Assembly (NCBI RefSeq): GCF_022374895.2 | Contig: NZ_CP092423.2 | Span: forward strand, 4,898,001 to 4,962,000 | Length of the DNA stretch: 64,000 nt | Direction: 5' to 3' | Source of the DNA: Mycobacterium lentiflavum | GTDB taxonomy: Bacteria > Actinomycetota > Actinomycetes > Mycobacteriales > Mycobacteriaceae | In this document: piece after piece, positions 35,559-44,053 of the stretch | How positions within the stretch are numbered: the first letter of the stretch is position 1 | How the letters are laid out: each line of letters starts with the position of its first letter | The notes under the pieces: model-generated | The model's database searches: none | What the model was told of the DNA's origin: nothing | The model's input: the letters and a program-made list of their open reading frames with translations, nothing else | Position numbers and translations under genes: made by a program

Positions 35559-35633
35559 GCCCGTTCGTCGAACGTGCTCTGACGGCGAAAATGCGGCCGT
35601 TTTTCGCCGTGACTGCACGCTGGGCGCAATGGT

Positions 35634-37970
35634 TCAGAGCTTGCTGACCGGAGCGTGGTTGTGCATCAGCTTGACCCGCCCGGAGCTGCCGAAGTCGATC
35701 AGCGACATCGCCGATTCGCCGACGCCCGAGACTTCCTCGACGCGGCCCAGCCCGTACTTGTCGTGAGTCACGCGATCGCCGGGCGCCAGCACCAGCAGCG
35801 GCCGTTTGCTCGCCCCGGAGCGGGTGGGTGCCGCGCGCGGCGCACCGAACCGTCCGGCGCCGCTCACCGGCGCGCTATACGAGGGGGCCGGCGCGGTGCG
35901 TCGCCAAACCATCAATTCTTGCGGAATCTCTTGCAGGAAACGCGATTCCGGGTTCAGCATCGGCTGCCCCCAGGAGGAGCGGACGATCGCCCGGCTCAGA
36001 TACAACCGTTGTCGGGCGCGGGTGATGCCCACGTAGGCCAGCCGCCGTTCCTCGGACAGCTCGGTTGGGTCGTCCAGCGCCCGCATGTGCGGGAACATTC
36101 CGTCCTCCCAGCCGGTGACAAACACCACCGGGAACTCCAGACCCTTCGCGGTGTGCAACGTCATCAGCGTCACCACGCCGGCCGCGTGCTCGGGAATCTC
36201 GTCGGTATCGGCGACGAGCGACACCCGTTCCAGGAATTGCGCCAGCACACCGGTGTCGGGCACGTCTTCGTCCGCTGGGGCGTCGAGCGCGGCGGCTCCT
36301 TCTGGTTCCAGGGCCGCATCGATGCTGAATTCGTGCGCGACGCTGACGAGTTCGTTGAGGTTGTCCAGCCGGGCCAACTCCTGCGGATCGGTCGAGGACT
36401 CCAGCTCCCGACGGTATCCGGTGCGTTCCAGCACCGCCTCGACCAGATCGCCGAGGTCGTCATCGAGGTGACCCCGTAGCTCGTCGAGCAACTCGACGAA
36501 CCCCGAAATCGCCTTCTCCGCACGGGAATTGAGCATCGGAACTTTGCCCTCGGCGGCGGCGACCAACGCGTCGGCGAAGCCGGCGCCGGTGTTCTCGGCG
36601 TAGACCGCCAGACACGCCTCGGCGCGGTCGCCGATACCCCGGCGCGGGGTGTTGAGGATGCGCCGCATGCTGACCGCATCGCCGGGGTTGTCCAGCACCC
36701 GCAGGTAGGCGACGATGTCGCGGATTTCCTTGCGCTCGTAGAACCGCACTCCCCCGACAACCTTGTACGGGATGCCGGCGCGGATGAACACCTCTTCCAA
36801 CGACCGCGACGAATTGTTGGTGCGGTAGAAGACGGCTACATCGTTATAGGTAATTTCACCCTGCTCGGCGAGCGCGTCAATTTCTTGAGCGACGAACCTG
36901 GCCTCGTCGTGCTCATTGTCGGCGACATAGCCGACGATCAACTCCCCTTCGCCGGCGTCGGTCCACAGCCGCTTCTCCCGGCGCCCGGAGTTGCGCGCGA
37001 TCACCGAATTGGCCGCGGAAAGAATGTTCTGTGTCGAGCGGTAATTCTGCTCCAACAGAATGGTGGTGGCGTCCGGGTAGTCGCGTTCAAACTCCTCGAT
37101 ATTGCGAATGGTGGCGCCCCGGAAAGCGTAGATCGACTGATCCGCGTCGCCGACTACACATAACTCCGCCGGCGGCACGGCGTCGTCGGACGAATTGGCG
37201 TCCGTGCGCCCGACCAATTCCCGCACCAGTACGTACTGGGCGTGGTTGGTGTCCTGGTATTCGTCGACCAGGACGTGCCGGAACCGGCGGCGGTAGTACT
37301 GGGCGATCTGCGGGAAGGCCTGCAGCACCGCGACGGTCTCGCCGATCAGGTCGTCGAAGTCCAGCGCGTTGGCCGCCCGCAGTCGCCGTTGGTATTCGCC
37401 GTAGACCGAGGCGACGGTGTGAGCCAAGTCATCGGATCCGTCCGTGAGGTTGGACACAGCTTGGTCCGGATCGATCAGTTCGTTCTTCAGGTTGGAGATC
37501 GCGACGGACAGCAGCCGCGGCGAGTACCGCTTGATGTCCAAACCCATGTCGCGCCCGATCATCTGCAGCAGGCGCCGCGAGTCGTCGGCGTCGTAGATCG
37601 AGAAGTTGGAATTGAGGCCCTTGATCAGGGAGGCCTGGTTGCGCAGGATGCGAACGCACGTCGAATGAAAGGTGGACACCCACATCGCACGGGCGCGGTT
37701 GCCGACCAGCCGCACCACCCGTTCCCGCATTTCAGCCGCGGCTTTGTTGGTGAAGGTAATCGCGAGGATCTGCCCGACCCCGACGCCGCGTGCGGCGATC
37801 AGGTAGGCCACGCGACGCGTCAGCACCGCGGTCTTCCCAGAGCCCGCGCCCGCCACGATCAGCAGGGGCGAGCCCTCGTGTACGACGGCCTGGCGTTGTT
37901 GCGGATTGAGTCCGTCGAGCAGCTGGTCTATCTCGGCGGCGAGCTTGGCATCGGTTGCGTGCACAGTCAT
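35634..37970 (-). CDS. uvrD1: UvrD/PcrA-type DNA helicase UvrD1
   Basis: Superfamily 1A 3'-5' helicase of nucleotide excision and other DNA repair; in mycobacteria it is stimulated by Ku. 778 residues. Q-motif LNPQQRQAV, Walker A GAGSGKT, DEYQDTNHAQY (motif II), QSIYAFRGA (III), TAKGLEF (V) and VGITRARQRLYL (VI) are all present. The C-terminal tail ends in a Tudor-like segment (DRVTHDKYGLGRV). Divergent from the chorismate mutase leader. Confidence 0.96.
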   Translation of the reverse strand: MTVHATDAKLAAEIDQLLDGLNPQQRQAVVHEGSPLLIVAGAGSGKTAVLTRRVAYLIAARGVGVGQILAITFTNKAAAEMRERVVRLVGNRARAMWVSTFHSTCVRILRNQASLIKGLNSNFSIYDADDSRRLLQMIGRDMGLDIKRYSPRLLSVAISNLKNELIDPDQAVSNLTDGSDDLAHTVASVYGEYQRRLRAANALDFDDLIGETVAVLQAFPQIAQYYRRRFRHVLVDEYQDTNHAQYVLVRELVGRTDANSSDDAVPPAELCVVGDADQSIYAFRGATIRNIEEFERDYPDATTILLEQNYRSTQNILSAANSVIARNSGRREKRLWTDAGEGELIVGYVADNEHDEARFVAQEIDALAEQGEITYNDVAVFYRTNNSSRSLEEVFIRAGIPYKVVGGVRFYERKEIRDIVAYLRVLDNPGDAVSMRRILNTPRRGIGDRAEACLAVYAENTGAGFADALVAAAEGKVPMLNSRAEKAISGFVELLDELRGHLDDDLGDLVEAVLERTGYRRELESSTDPQELARLDNLNELVSVAHEFSIDAALEPEGAAALDAPADEDVPDTGVLAQFLERVSLVADTDEIPEHAAGVVTLMTLHTAKGLEFPVVFVTGWEDGMFPHMRALDDPTELSEERRLAYVGITRARQRLYLSRAIVRSSWGQPMLNPESRFLQEIPQELMVWRRTAPAPSYSAPVSGAGRFGAPRAAPTRSGASKRPLLVLAPGDRVTHDKYGLGRVEEVSGVGESAMSLIDFGSSGRVKLMHNHAPVSKL

Positions 37971-38094
37971 GTCTGCTTCAATTTACCGCCGACCACCGAC
38001 GGCAAGTGCCCAGGCCACGGCCCCATTGCAGGGTCAAACGGGATCAACTTTTCGTTTTGCTCCCGGGTGTCCGTGGGTGTGGCACACTCGTTAC

Positions 38095-38187
38095 ATGGAC
38101 AAAACGCAGCTCCATCGCCGCCTCTCGATCCTCGAGTGGCGTCGCCGATTTTTCTGTGGGTACCGGCCCGCGGTGCCCATGGTCTAG
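38095..38187 (+). CDS. putative 30-residue leader peptide with aromatic cluster
   Basis: ATG 38095 opens a 30-codon frame ending at TAG 38185-38187. It contains Trp, Phe, Phe and Tyr within nine residues (W16 to Y24: WRRRFFCGY), and many Arg. No Shine-Dalgarno precedes it, so translation would be leaderless. It is followed 12 nt later by a terminator-like hairpin and then by the chorismate mutase gene. The arrangement matches leader peptides of amino-acid attenuators; expression is not proven. Confidence 0.5.
   Translation: MDKTQLHRRLSILEWRRRFFCGYRPAVPMV
38158..38178 (+). promoter_or_regulatory. leader hairpin 1 (possible pause hairpin)
   Basis: GGGTACCG (38158-38165) pairs with CGGTGCCC (38171-38178) over 8 bp with one U-G pair and a 5-nt loop. 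It sits over the Tyr codon and the end of the putative leader peptide, where an attenuator's first (pause) hairpin would be. Confidence 0.5.
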
Positions 38188-38201
38188 CTGTGATTGCTAG
38201 A
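38183..38201 (+). promoter_or_regulatory. leader hairpin 2 (overlaps leader stop and terminator)
   Basis: TCTAGC (38183-38188) pairs perfectly with GCTAGA (38196-38201), 7-nt loop. The left arm contains the leader peptide stop codon and the right arm takes the first two bases of the terminator stem, so the two structures partly exclude each other. Confidence 0.45.
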
Positions 38202-38242
38202 GCCCTGTGGTCCGCCTTCCGGATTCAGGGCTCGAACTTTTT
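38200..38242 (+). terminator. intrinsic terminator in the chorismate mutase leader
   Basis: Perfect 8-bp stem GAGCCCTG (38200-38207) / CAGGGCTC (38226-38233), with an inner TCCG/CGGA stem (38211-38214, 38220-38223), followed by a run of five T at 38238-38242. This is the textbook form of a factor-independent terminator, rare in mycobacteria, and it lies 79 nt before the chorismate mutase ATG rather than after a gene. Confidence 0.75.
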
Positions 38243-38320
38243 CCAGAGCAAGAAACGTTTTCAAGCCCAATAGCGACAAGACGAAAAAGAACAACACAAA
38301 ACAACACGGGGGTAGCAGGG

Positions 38321-38593
38321 ATGAGCGTCGAGATGATCGACATTGAACAGTTGGCGAACATTGAAGAGTTGCGCCTTGAGATCGACCGGCTGGATGCCGA
38401 GATTCTTGCGGCCGTCAGACGGCGTGCCGAAGTTTCGCGGGAGATCGGCCGCGCCCGGATGGCGTCCGGGGGGACGCGTCTGGTTCACAGCCGTGAGATG
38501 AAGGTCATCCAGCGTTACAGCGAGCTCGGCCCGGAGGGCAAGGACCTGGCGATGCTGTTGCTGCGCCTGGGCCGGGGCCGGCTCGGCCACTGA
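38321..38593 (+). CDS. chorismate mutase (AroQ delta, intracellular)
   Basis: Converts chorismate to prephenate for Phe and Tyr synthesis. 90 residues from ATG 38321 (GGGGGTAGCAGGG upstream). AroQ helix 1 LRLEIDRLDAEILAAVRRRAEVSREIG and the C-terminal RLVHSREMKVIQRYSELG...LLLRLGRGRLGH match Rv0948c, whose low intrinsic activity is boosted by binding DAHP synthase through this C-terminal tail. Preceded by a 350-nt leader with an attenuator-like structure. Confidence 0.93.
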   Translation: MSVEMIDIEQLANIEELRLEIDRLDAEILAAVRRRAEVSREIGRARMASGGTRLVHSREMKVIQRYSELGPEGKDLAMLLLRLGRGRLGH

Positions 38594-38702
38594 CAATCCT
38601 CGATACCGGGATTATTTACCGCGAATTTCTTGTATTCCCGCGGCGAATAGTGCTGCCCGCTAGCGGTGGCTGTGGCCGGTAGCTCGGCACTAGGGTCGAA
38701 CC

Positions 38703-40367
38703 ATGACCTCCGTGCTCACCATCCCCGACATCACCGCCACTCCGGCGTGGGACGCCCTGCGTAGGCATCACGAGCAAATCGGCGAAACCCACCTGCGCCA
38801 ACTGTTCGACGACGATCCCGATCGCGGTCGCGATCTGGCGGTGACGGTCGGCGACCTCTACATCGACTACAGCAAGCACCGCGTCACCCGCGAGACGCTG
38901 CGACTGCTGGTCGACCTGGCGCGGGCGGCAAATCTCGAAGAGCGCCGGGATCAAATGTTCTCCGGCGTGCACATCAACACCTCGGAGGATCGCGCGGTTC
39001 TGCACATCGCGCTGCGGTTGCCGCGGGATAAGGAGCTGGTTGTCGACGGCCAAAATGTCGTCGAGGACGTCCACAGCGTGCTGGATGCGATGGGCGATTT
39101 CACCGATCGTTTGCGCAGCGGCGAATGGACCGGCGCCACCGGCGAGCGAATTCGCACCGTCGTCAACATCGGCATCGGCGGTTCGGATCTGGGTCCGGTG
39201 ATGGTATATCAGGCATTGCGCCATTACGTGGACGCCGGAATTTCGGCACGTTTTGTCTCCAACGTCGACCCTGCGGACCTGGTCGCAAAGCTCGCCGATT
39301 TAGACCCCGCGACAACGCTTTTCATCGTCGCGTCCAAAACATTCTCGACGCTGGAAACGCTCACCAACGCGACGGCCGCGCGCCGCTGGCTGACCGACGC
39401 GCTCGGCGACGCCGCGGTCTCAAAGCATTTCGTGGCGGTCTCGACGAACAAGCGCCTGGTGGACGAGTTCGGTATCAACACCGACAACATGTTCGGCTTC
39501 TGGGACTGGGTCGGCGGTCGCTACTCGGTCGATTCGGCGATCGGATTGTCGGTGATGGCTGCGATCGGCCGGGAGGCCTTCGCGGACTTCCTGTCTGGAT
39601 TCCACATCGTCGACGAGCACTTCCGAACCGCGCCACTGGAGTCCAATGCGCCTGCCTTGCTGGGCCTGATCGGGCTGTGGTATTCGAACTTCTTCGACGC
39701 CCAATCGCGCGCCGTACTGCCGTACTCCAACGACTTGGCACGCTTCGCCGCCTATCTGCAACAGCTGACCATGGAATCCAACGGCAAGTCGGTGCGTGCG
39801 GATGGCACGCCGGTCACCACCGATACCGGTGAAATCTATTGGGGCGAACCGGGAACCAACGGTCAGCACGCGTTCTATCAATTGCTGCACCAAGGCACCC
39901 GGTTGATACCGGCCGACTTCCTCGGCTTCAGCCAGCCCACCGACGACCTGCCCACCATCGAGGGCACCGGCAGCATGCACGACCTGTTGATGAGCAACTT
40001 CTTCGCGCAGACCCAGGTGCTGGCGTTCGGCAAGACCGCGCAGGAGATCGCCGCCGAGGGCACCCCCGCCGAGGTGGTGCCGCATAAGGTCATGCCCGGC
40101 AACCGGCCGTCGACTTCGATTCTGGCCGAACGGCTTACGCCGTCGGTGGTGGGGCAGCTGATCGCACTGTACGAGCATCAGGTGTTCACCGAGGGCGTGG
40201 TGTGGGGCATCGATTCGTTCGATCAGTGGGGTGTCGAGCTGGGCAAGACGCAGGCCAAGGCGCTGCTTCCGGTGCTCACCAGCGACACCTCCCCGGCGCC
40301 ACAGTCGGACAGCTCGACCGACGCCCTGGTCCGGCGTTACCGGACCGAACGCGGACGAGTCAGCTAG
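38703..40367 (+). CDS. pgi: glucose-6-phosphate isomerase Pgi
   Basis: Interconverts glucose-6-P and fructose-6-P. 554 residues; signature segments NIGIGGSDLGPVM, VSTNKRLVDEFGI, DNMFGFWDWVGGRYSV and the catalytic Glu/His region GEPGTNGQHAFYQLLHQG are intact. The 109-nt gap before it holds a weak CCGCG/CGCGG hairpin (38619-38643). Convergent with the TetR gene, 5 nt apart. Confidence 0.97.
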   Translation: MTSVLTIPDITATPAWDALRRHHEQIGETHLRQLFDDDPDRGRDLAVTVGDLYIDYSKHRVTRETLRLLVDLARAANLEERRDQMFSGVHINTSEDRAVLHIALRLPRDKELVVDGQNVVEDVHSVLDAMGDFTDRLRSGEWTGATGERIRTVVNIGIGGSDLGPVMVYQALRHYVDAGISARFVSNVDPADLVAKLADLDPATTLFIVASKTFSTLETLTNATAARRWLTDALGDAAVSKHFVAVSTNKRLVDEFGINTDNMFGFWDWVGGRYSVDSAIGLSVMAAIGREAFADFLSGFHIVDEHFRTAPLESNAPALLGLIGLWYSNFFDAQSRAVLPYSNDLARFAAYLQQLTMESNGKSVRADGTPVTTDTGEIYWGEPGTNGQHAFYQLLHQGTRLIPADFLGFSQPTDDLPTIEGTGSMHDLLMSNFFAQTQVLAFGKTAQEIAAEGTPAEVVPHKVMPGNRPSTSILAERLTPSVVGQLIALYEHQVFTEGVVWGIDSFDQWGVELGKTQAKALLPVLTSDTSPAPQSDSSTDALVRRYRTERGRVS

Positions 40368-40372
40368 TCCTC

Positions 40373-40981
40373 TCAGGCAGTCGGGCTCATCACGTCGGAC
40401 CCGAGTCGCCGCACAAAGGTCCGAAGGCGTTCCACGGTCGCGGTCTGCGGGTCAGACAGGTGGAGCCGTAGCAGTTCTCGACCGGAGGCGTGCAGGATCC
40501 GGGCGGTGTATTCGGGATCGTGCACGTGCGGGTTGATGCGCAGCAGTTCGCGGACGAAGAACTGCAGCACGACGGCTTCGGACTGGGCCAGCCGGGCGTA
40601 CAACTCGGGCGGCGCCCCCTGCGGCGGGAACATGAACAGCCGCCACGTCGCCGGGTGGGCGTCGACGGCGGCCAGCACCCCGTCGAACGCTAGCACCAAC
40701 GACTGGTCTTCGGCGACCCCTTCCAATCCGGAGATCGCCTCGGCGAACTGCGCGCCGGCCCGCGCCGCCTCGCGGTCGATCAGCTCGACGAACAGCCCGG
40801 CCAGGTCGCCGAACTTCTGATAGATCAACGAACGGTTGATACCGGCATGCGCGGCGATGCGTTGCGGCGTCGCCGCGTGGAAGCCTTCGGCGTCGACTAT
40901 CGCGTGCGCGACGTCGAGGATCTGCTCGCGGCGCTCCTCGGCGCTCATGCGCCGCCTGGGGCTAGCCACGCTTGACAGCAT
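40373..40981 (-). CDS. TetR-family transcriptional regulator
   Basis: 202 residues from ATG 40981. The N-terminal helix-turn-helix (RREQILDVAHAIVDAEGFHAATPQRIAAHAGINRSLIYQKFGDLAGLFVELI) is typical TetR_N; the C-terminal ligand domain is not recognisable. Divergent from the MpaB-type oxygenase, with only 52 nt between the starts, filled by a nested palindrome. It most likely represses both itself and the oxygenase. An internal ATG at 40948 is an alternative start; a GTG at 41008 would lie within the operator. Confidence 0.88.
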   Translation of the reverse strand: MLSSVASPRRRMSAEERREQILDVAHAIVDAEGFHAATPQRIAAHAGINRSLIYQKFGDLAGLFVELIDREAARAGAQFAEAISGLEGVAEDQSLVLAFDGVLAAVDAHPATWRLFMFPPQGAPPELYARLAQSEAVVLQFFVRELLRINPHVHDPEYTARILHASGRELLRLHLSDPQTATVERLRTFVRRLGSDVMSPTA

Positions 40982-41021
40982 AACTAACAACTTGTGAGTA
41001 TTACTCACCGACTGTTAGTTA
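40981..41021. promoter_or_regulatory. concentric double palindrome, TetR operator
   Basis: Outer inverted repeat TAACTAACA (40981-40989) / TGTTAGTTA (41013-41021) and inner GTGAGTA (40994-41000) / TACTCAC (41002-41008) are both perfect and share the same centre, base 41001. The block fills the space between the two divergent starts; its left edge overlaps the regulator's ATG and its right edge ends two bases before the oxygenase's Shine-Dalgarno. Confidence 0.85.
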
Positions 41022-41033
41022 GCGGAGGGTGTG

Positions 41034-42353
41034 ATGGTGCAGTACTACCCCGAACTCGCGAAGAGAGTTCGCAGCCAGCGCGACTTGCAGCCCGCCCTGT
41101 ACGGCAACTTCGACTTCGACCAGCGGCCGGATCGCCTGGCCACGGAGCCCGACGTCGACACCGCCCTGCCCGCGTGGGTCGCCGACCGGGCGCCCATCCT
41201 GGCGGACGACCGCGTTGTCGAGTTGATGAGCACGGCCACCCTGCTCGGCGACGTCGTCGCCGATCCTTATGCGGCGCTGATGACCACGCACAGCGTCACG
41301 CACCTGATCGACATGCTCAAGACGGCCTGCCGCCACGGGCTCGAGGCGGTACCCGACGCACCCCCCGAGCTGGTGTCGTTCATCGCCGCAATGGAGGCGA
41401 CCCCGCAGTGGATCGACTTCGATCTGGTACGCGAGGGCGCTCGGCAGGAACGCATTCCGGCGGCGCTGCTGGCCCCATTCATCACCCGCGGTGCCTTCGT
41501 CGCAACCTTCACCAACACCTATGCCGCGCTGCCGATGGCCCTGACCGGAGCCCTGTCGGGCAAGCGGGCCGCCCGACGGGTCAACGAGACGGCCAGCTTC
41601 TTCGCCGTCACCACCTTGCCCGGTGCGCTGGACCGCTACGGCCCCGGATTCGAAGCCGCGGCGATGGTGCGGCTGATGCACTCGATGGTCCGCTACAACG
41701 CACTGAAGAAATCCGACAAATGGGACACAGCGATCTACGGCATGCCGGTGCCGCAGGTCGACCAGATGCCGGCCGGGATGATCGGCCAGTATCTGTTGGC
41801 GCGCAAGGCAAGTCAGCAGGGCCGCACCGAATTCACCGCCGAAGAACGTGCCGTCGTCGAATTCGCCCGGTATCGCTGCTTTCTGCTCGGCCTGCCAGAA
41901 GAACTGCTACCGTCCGAACCCGCCGACATCATCCACGTCATGCACGCGCGCTCGGCATTGTTGCGGCACGGATTCGACAAGATCTGCCAAGAGCTGGTGC
42001 GCGGCACCATGGGCGCCTATCTGCGCCCCGACACCGCGCTGTTCGACCGCTGCGCCGACGCGGTCGAAAAGAGTTTCAGCAAGTTCACTTTCGTGCGCAC
42101 GTTCTGCGGCGGCAATCGCGACGTCGCCGCGGCCATGGGTGTCTCACTCGACCCGACGGATCTGCTGCGCATCGCGCTGACCGCGCCGTTCATCCTCGGA
42201 CGCTTCACCGCGGTTAGCCACGCCAGTCGCATCCCGGTGCTTCGGGACATTACCGACGCCTACGTGATCGGGCTGCTCAAGCTCCGGCTAAAAACCTACG
42301 GCAAGCCCGAATTCACTAGCGATGCAACGCATTACACGCCAGTCCCGCACTGA
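41034..42353 (+). CDS. MpaB/DUF2236-family oxygenase
   Basis: 439 residues. Belongs to the oxygenase-mycotoxin B-conversion / latex-clearing-protein-like family (DUF2236), haem-dependent in characterised members. Landmarks: GGAFVATFTNTY-type segment (ITRGAFVATFTNTYAALPMAL), RRVNETASFF, and RLMHSMVRYNAL containing a conserved His/Arg helix. ATG 41034 is preferred over GTG 41031 because GGAGGG lies at 41024-41029. Controlled by the divergent TetR. Substrate unknown. Ends 2 nt before the convergent SDR gene. Confidence 0.83.
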   Translation: MVQYYPELAKRVRSQRDLQPALYGNFDFDQRPDRLATEPDVDTALPAWVADRAPILADDRVVELMSTATLLGDVVADPYAALMTTHSVTHLIDMLKTACRHGLEAVPDAPPELVSFIAAMEATPQWIDFDLVREGARQERIPAALLAPFITRGAFVATFTNTYAALPMALTGALSGKRAARRVNETASFFAVTTLPGALDRYGPGFEAAAMVRLMHSMVRYNALKKSDKWDTAIYGMPVPQVDQMPAGMIGQYLLARKASQQGRTEFTAEERAVVEFARYRCFLLGLPEELLPSEPADIIHVMHARSALLRHGFDKICQELVRGTMGAYLRPDTALFDRCADAVEKSFSKFTFVRTFCGGNRDVAAAMGVSLDPTDLLRIALTAPFILGRFTAVSHASRIPVLRDITDAYVIGLLKLRLKTYGKPEFTSDATHYTPVPH

Positions 42354-42355
42354 GG

Positions 42356-43105
42356 TCAGGCGAACGGTTTGGTCAGCGGCGGCGGCAGCACCCGCATCAG
42401 CTGCACCAGTGGCGCCCACGGCCACCGCGGCACCACCGCCCGGCCGGGCTCACGCTCGATCGCCGCGACCAGTGCCCGAACGCCAGTTTCGTTGTCCACC
42501 ATCAACATTGTGCTCGCAGATTTGGCGGTCATCTCCGACTCGATGTAACCGGGCTCGATCGACGAAATTTTGATGGGACCCCTCACGTACTCGGCGCGCA
42601 GCGATTCACCCAGGGACGTCAGTCCGGCTTTGCTTGCGCAGTAGGCGGCTTTGATGCCGGGCACCCCCTTGTTGCCGAGGACCGACGAGATCAGCACCAG
42701 GTGGCCCGAGCCACTCTTGTGGAACATCTCGAGAGCCGTTTCGATCTGCACGAGCGCGGCCAGCAGGTTGGTCTCGATGGTCTTCTTGTTCGCCCAGAGC
42801 TTGCCGCTTCCCAACGGGGCTCCGCTGCCGATTCCGGCGTTGACAATGATGCGGTCGATGCCGCCCAATTCATCGCTGAGCTCGGCGAACACCTTCGGCA
42901 CCTGCTCATGCTCTCGGACATCCAGCGCGGCCACCGCGATCTTGACCGACGGATACTGCTGCGAGAGCTCGGCTTTCAGCTCATCGAGCCGGTCGGTGCG
43001 ACGGGCACACAGCGCCAGGTCGCGCCCTTTGGCGGCGAATGCACGCGCCATGCCGGCGCCCAGGCCGGAACTGGCGCCGGTGATGAGGATCTTCTGGCGA
43101 GTCAC
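42356..43105 (-). CDS. short-chain dehydrogenase, Rv0945 ortholog
   Basis: 249 residues starting at GTG 43105. Classical SDR: cofactor motif TGASSGLGAGMA, NAGIG, catalytic Ser in ISSVLG and YCASK (Tyr, Lys). The Arg-rich region after the second strand (ARRTDRL) suggests NADP(H). Located 41 nt after fpg2 and convergent with the oxygenase. The frame is open upstream to 43264, but that part overlaps fpg2. Confidence 0.9.
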   Translation of the reverse strand: MTRQKILITGASSGLGAGMARAFAAKGRDLALCARRTDRLDELKAELSQQYPSVKIAVAALDVREHEQVPKVFAELSDELGGIDRIIVNAGIGSGAPLGSGKLWANKKTIETNLLAALVQIETALEMFHKSGSGHLVLISSVLGNKGVPGIKAAYCASKAGLTSLGESLRAEYVRGPIKISSIEPGYIESEMTAKSASTMLMVDNETGVRALVAAIEREPGRAVVPRWPWAPLVQLMRVLPPPLTKPFA

Positions 43106-43146
43106 CCGGGCAGCATATCGACAGGTGTCAAGTTCGCCACGATCGG

Positions 43147-44010
43147 CTACTTGAGCAGCCGTGACATCCGCCGATCGGCCAACACCTTGCCGCCGGTCTG
43201 ACACGTCGGGCAATACTGAAAAGACTTGTCCGCGAACGACACTTCCCGCACGGTGTCCCCACACACCGGGCAGGGCAACCCGGTGCGCGCGTGCACCCGC
43301 AACCCGGAGCGCTTCTCCCCTTTAAGCATCGCCGCGCCTTGGCCGACCGAGCGGTTCACCGCGTCGGTCAGCACCGAGATCATCGCGTCGTGCAGGGTGA
43401 CGAGCTGTTCGCGCGTCAGCTTTCCGGCCGTGGCAAACGGCGACAACTTGGCGACGTGCAGGATTTCGTCGCTGTAGGCGTTGCCGATTCCGGCGATCAC
43501 CTTCTGGTCGGTGATGACGGTCTTGATCCGCCCGGTATTGCCGGCCAGCACCCCGGCCAGGTCGTCGGCGCCCAGATCCAGGGCGTCCGGGCCCAGCGCG
43601 GCGATGCCCGGCACCAGCTCCGGGTCGTCGACAAGCCATACGGCCAGCCGCTTCTGGGTGCCGGCCTCGGTGAGGTCGAAGCCCGGCGCCTCACCCGGCG
43701 TGCCCAGGTGAACACGCAGCGCGATGGGTCCCTTGCCGGGACGCAGCGGGGCCGCGGCCAACCTGTCCGACCAGCGCAACCAGCCCGCGCGGGAAAGGTG
43801 GGCGATCAACAACAGCTTGCCGGCCTGCAGCCCCAGATACTTACCCCACCGGTTGGCTCCGGTGACGGTAAGGCCGTGCAGCGCGCTGATCGGCGGATCG
43901 AAGGTTTTCAGAACCGACAAGGCCCCGACATCGACGCGGCCGATCGTCGAACCGACGGCATGGCGCCGCAGATGGTCGACCAGCGCTTCGATCTCGGGCA
44001 GTTCGGGCAC
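43147..44010 (-). CDS. formamidopyrimidine-DNA glycosylase-type protein Fpg2, full length
   Basis: 287 residues. N-terminal PELPEI supplies the catalytic Pro2/Glu3, the H2TH domain is in the middle (IAGIGNAYSDEIL), and a C-terminal zinc finger has CPVC and CPTC pairs. So both catalytic and DNA-binding parts are intact. In M. tuberculosis the equivalent (Rv0944) is recalled as a 158-residue truncated form next to the cobF deletion. Likely removes oxidised bases. Same strand as cobF (43-nt gap). Confidence 0.9.
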   Translation of the reverse strand: MPELPEIEALVDHLRRHAVGSTIGRVDVGALSVLKTFDPPISALHGLTVTGANRWGKYLGLQAGKLLLIAHLSRAGWLRWSDRLAAAPLRPGKGPIALRVHLGTPGEAPGFDLTEAGTQKRLAVWLVDDPELVPGIAALGPDALDLGADDLAGVLAGNTGRIKTVITDQKVIAGIGNAYSDEILHVAKLSPFATAGKLTREQLVTLHDAMISVLTDAVNRSVGQGAAMLKGEKRSGLRVHARTGLPCPVCGDTVREVSFADKSFQYCPTCQTGGKVLADRRMSRLLK

Positions 44011-44053
44011 CTATTCAGTTTGCCGATCGCAGCTGTGCAGTGTCCATCGAGGC

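Noticed and set aside
43081..43146. Possible longer SDR start running into fpg2
   Set aside because: GTG 43105 begins exactly at the first SDR strand (VTRQKILITGASSG); the extension would overlap the zinc finger codons of fpg2.
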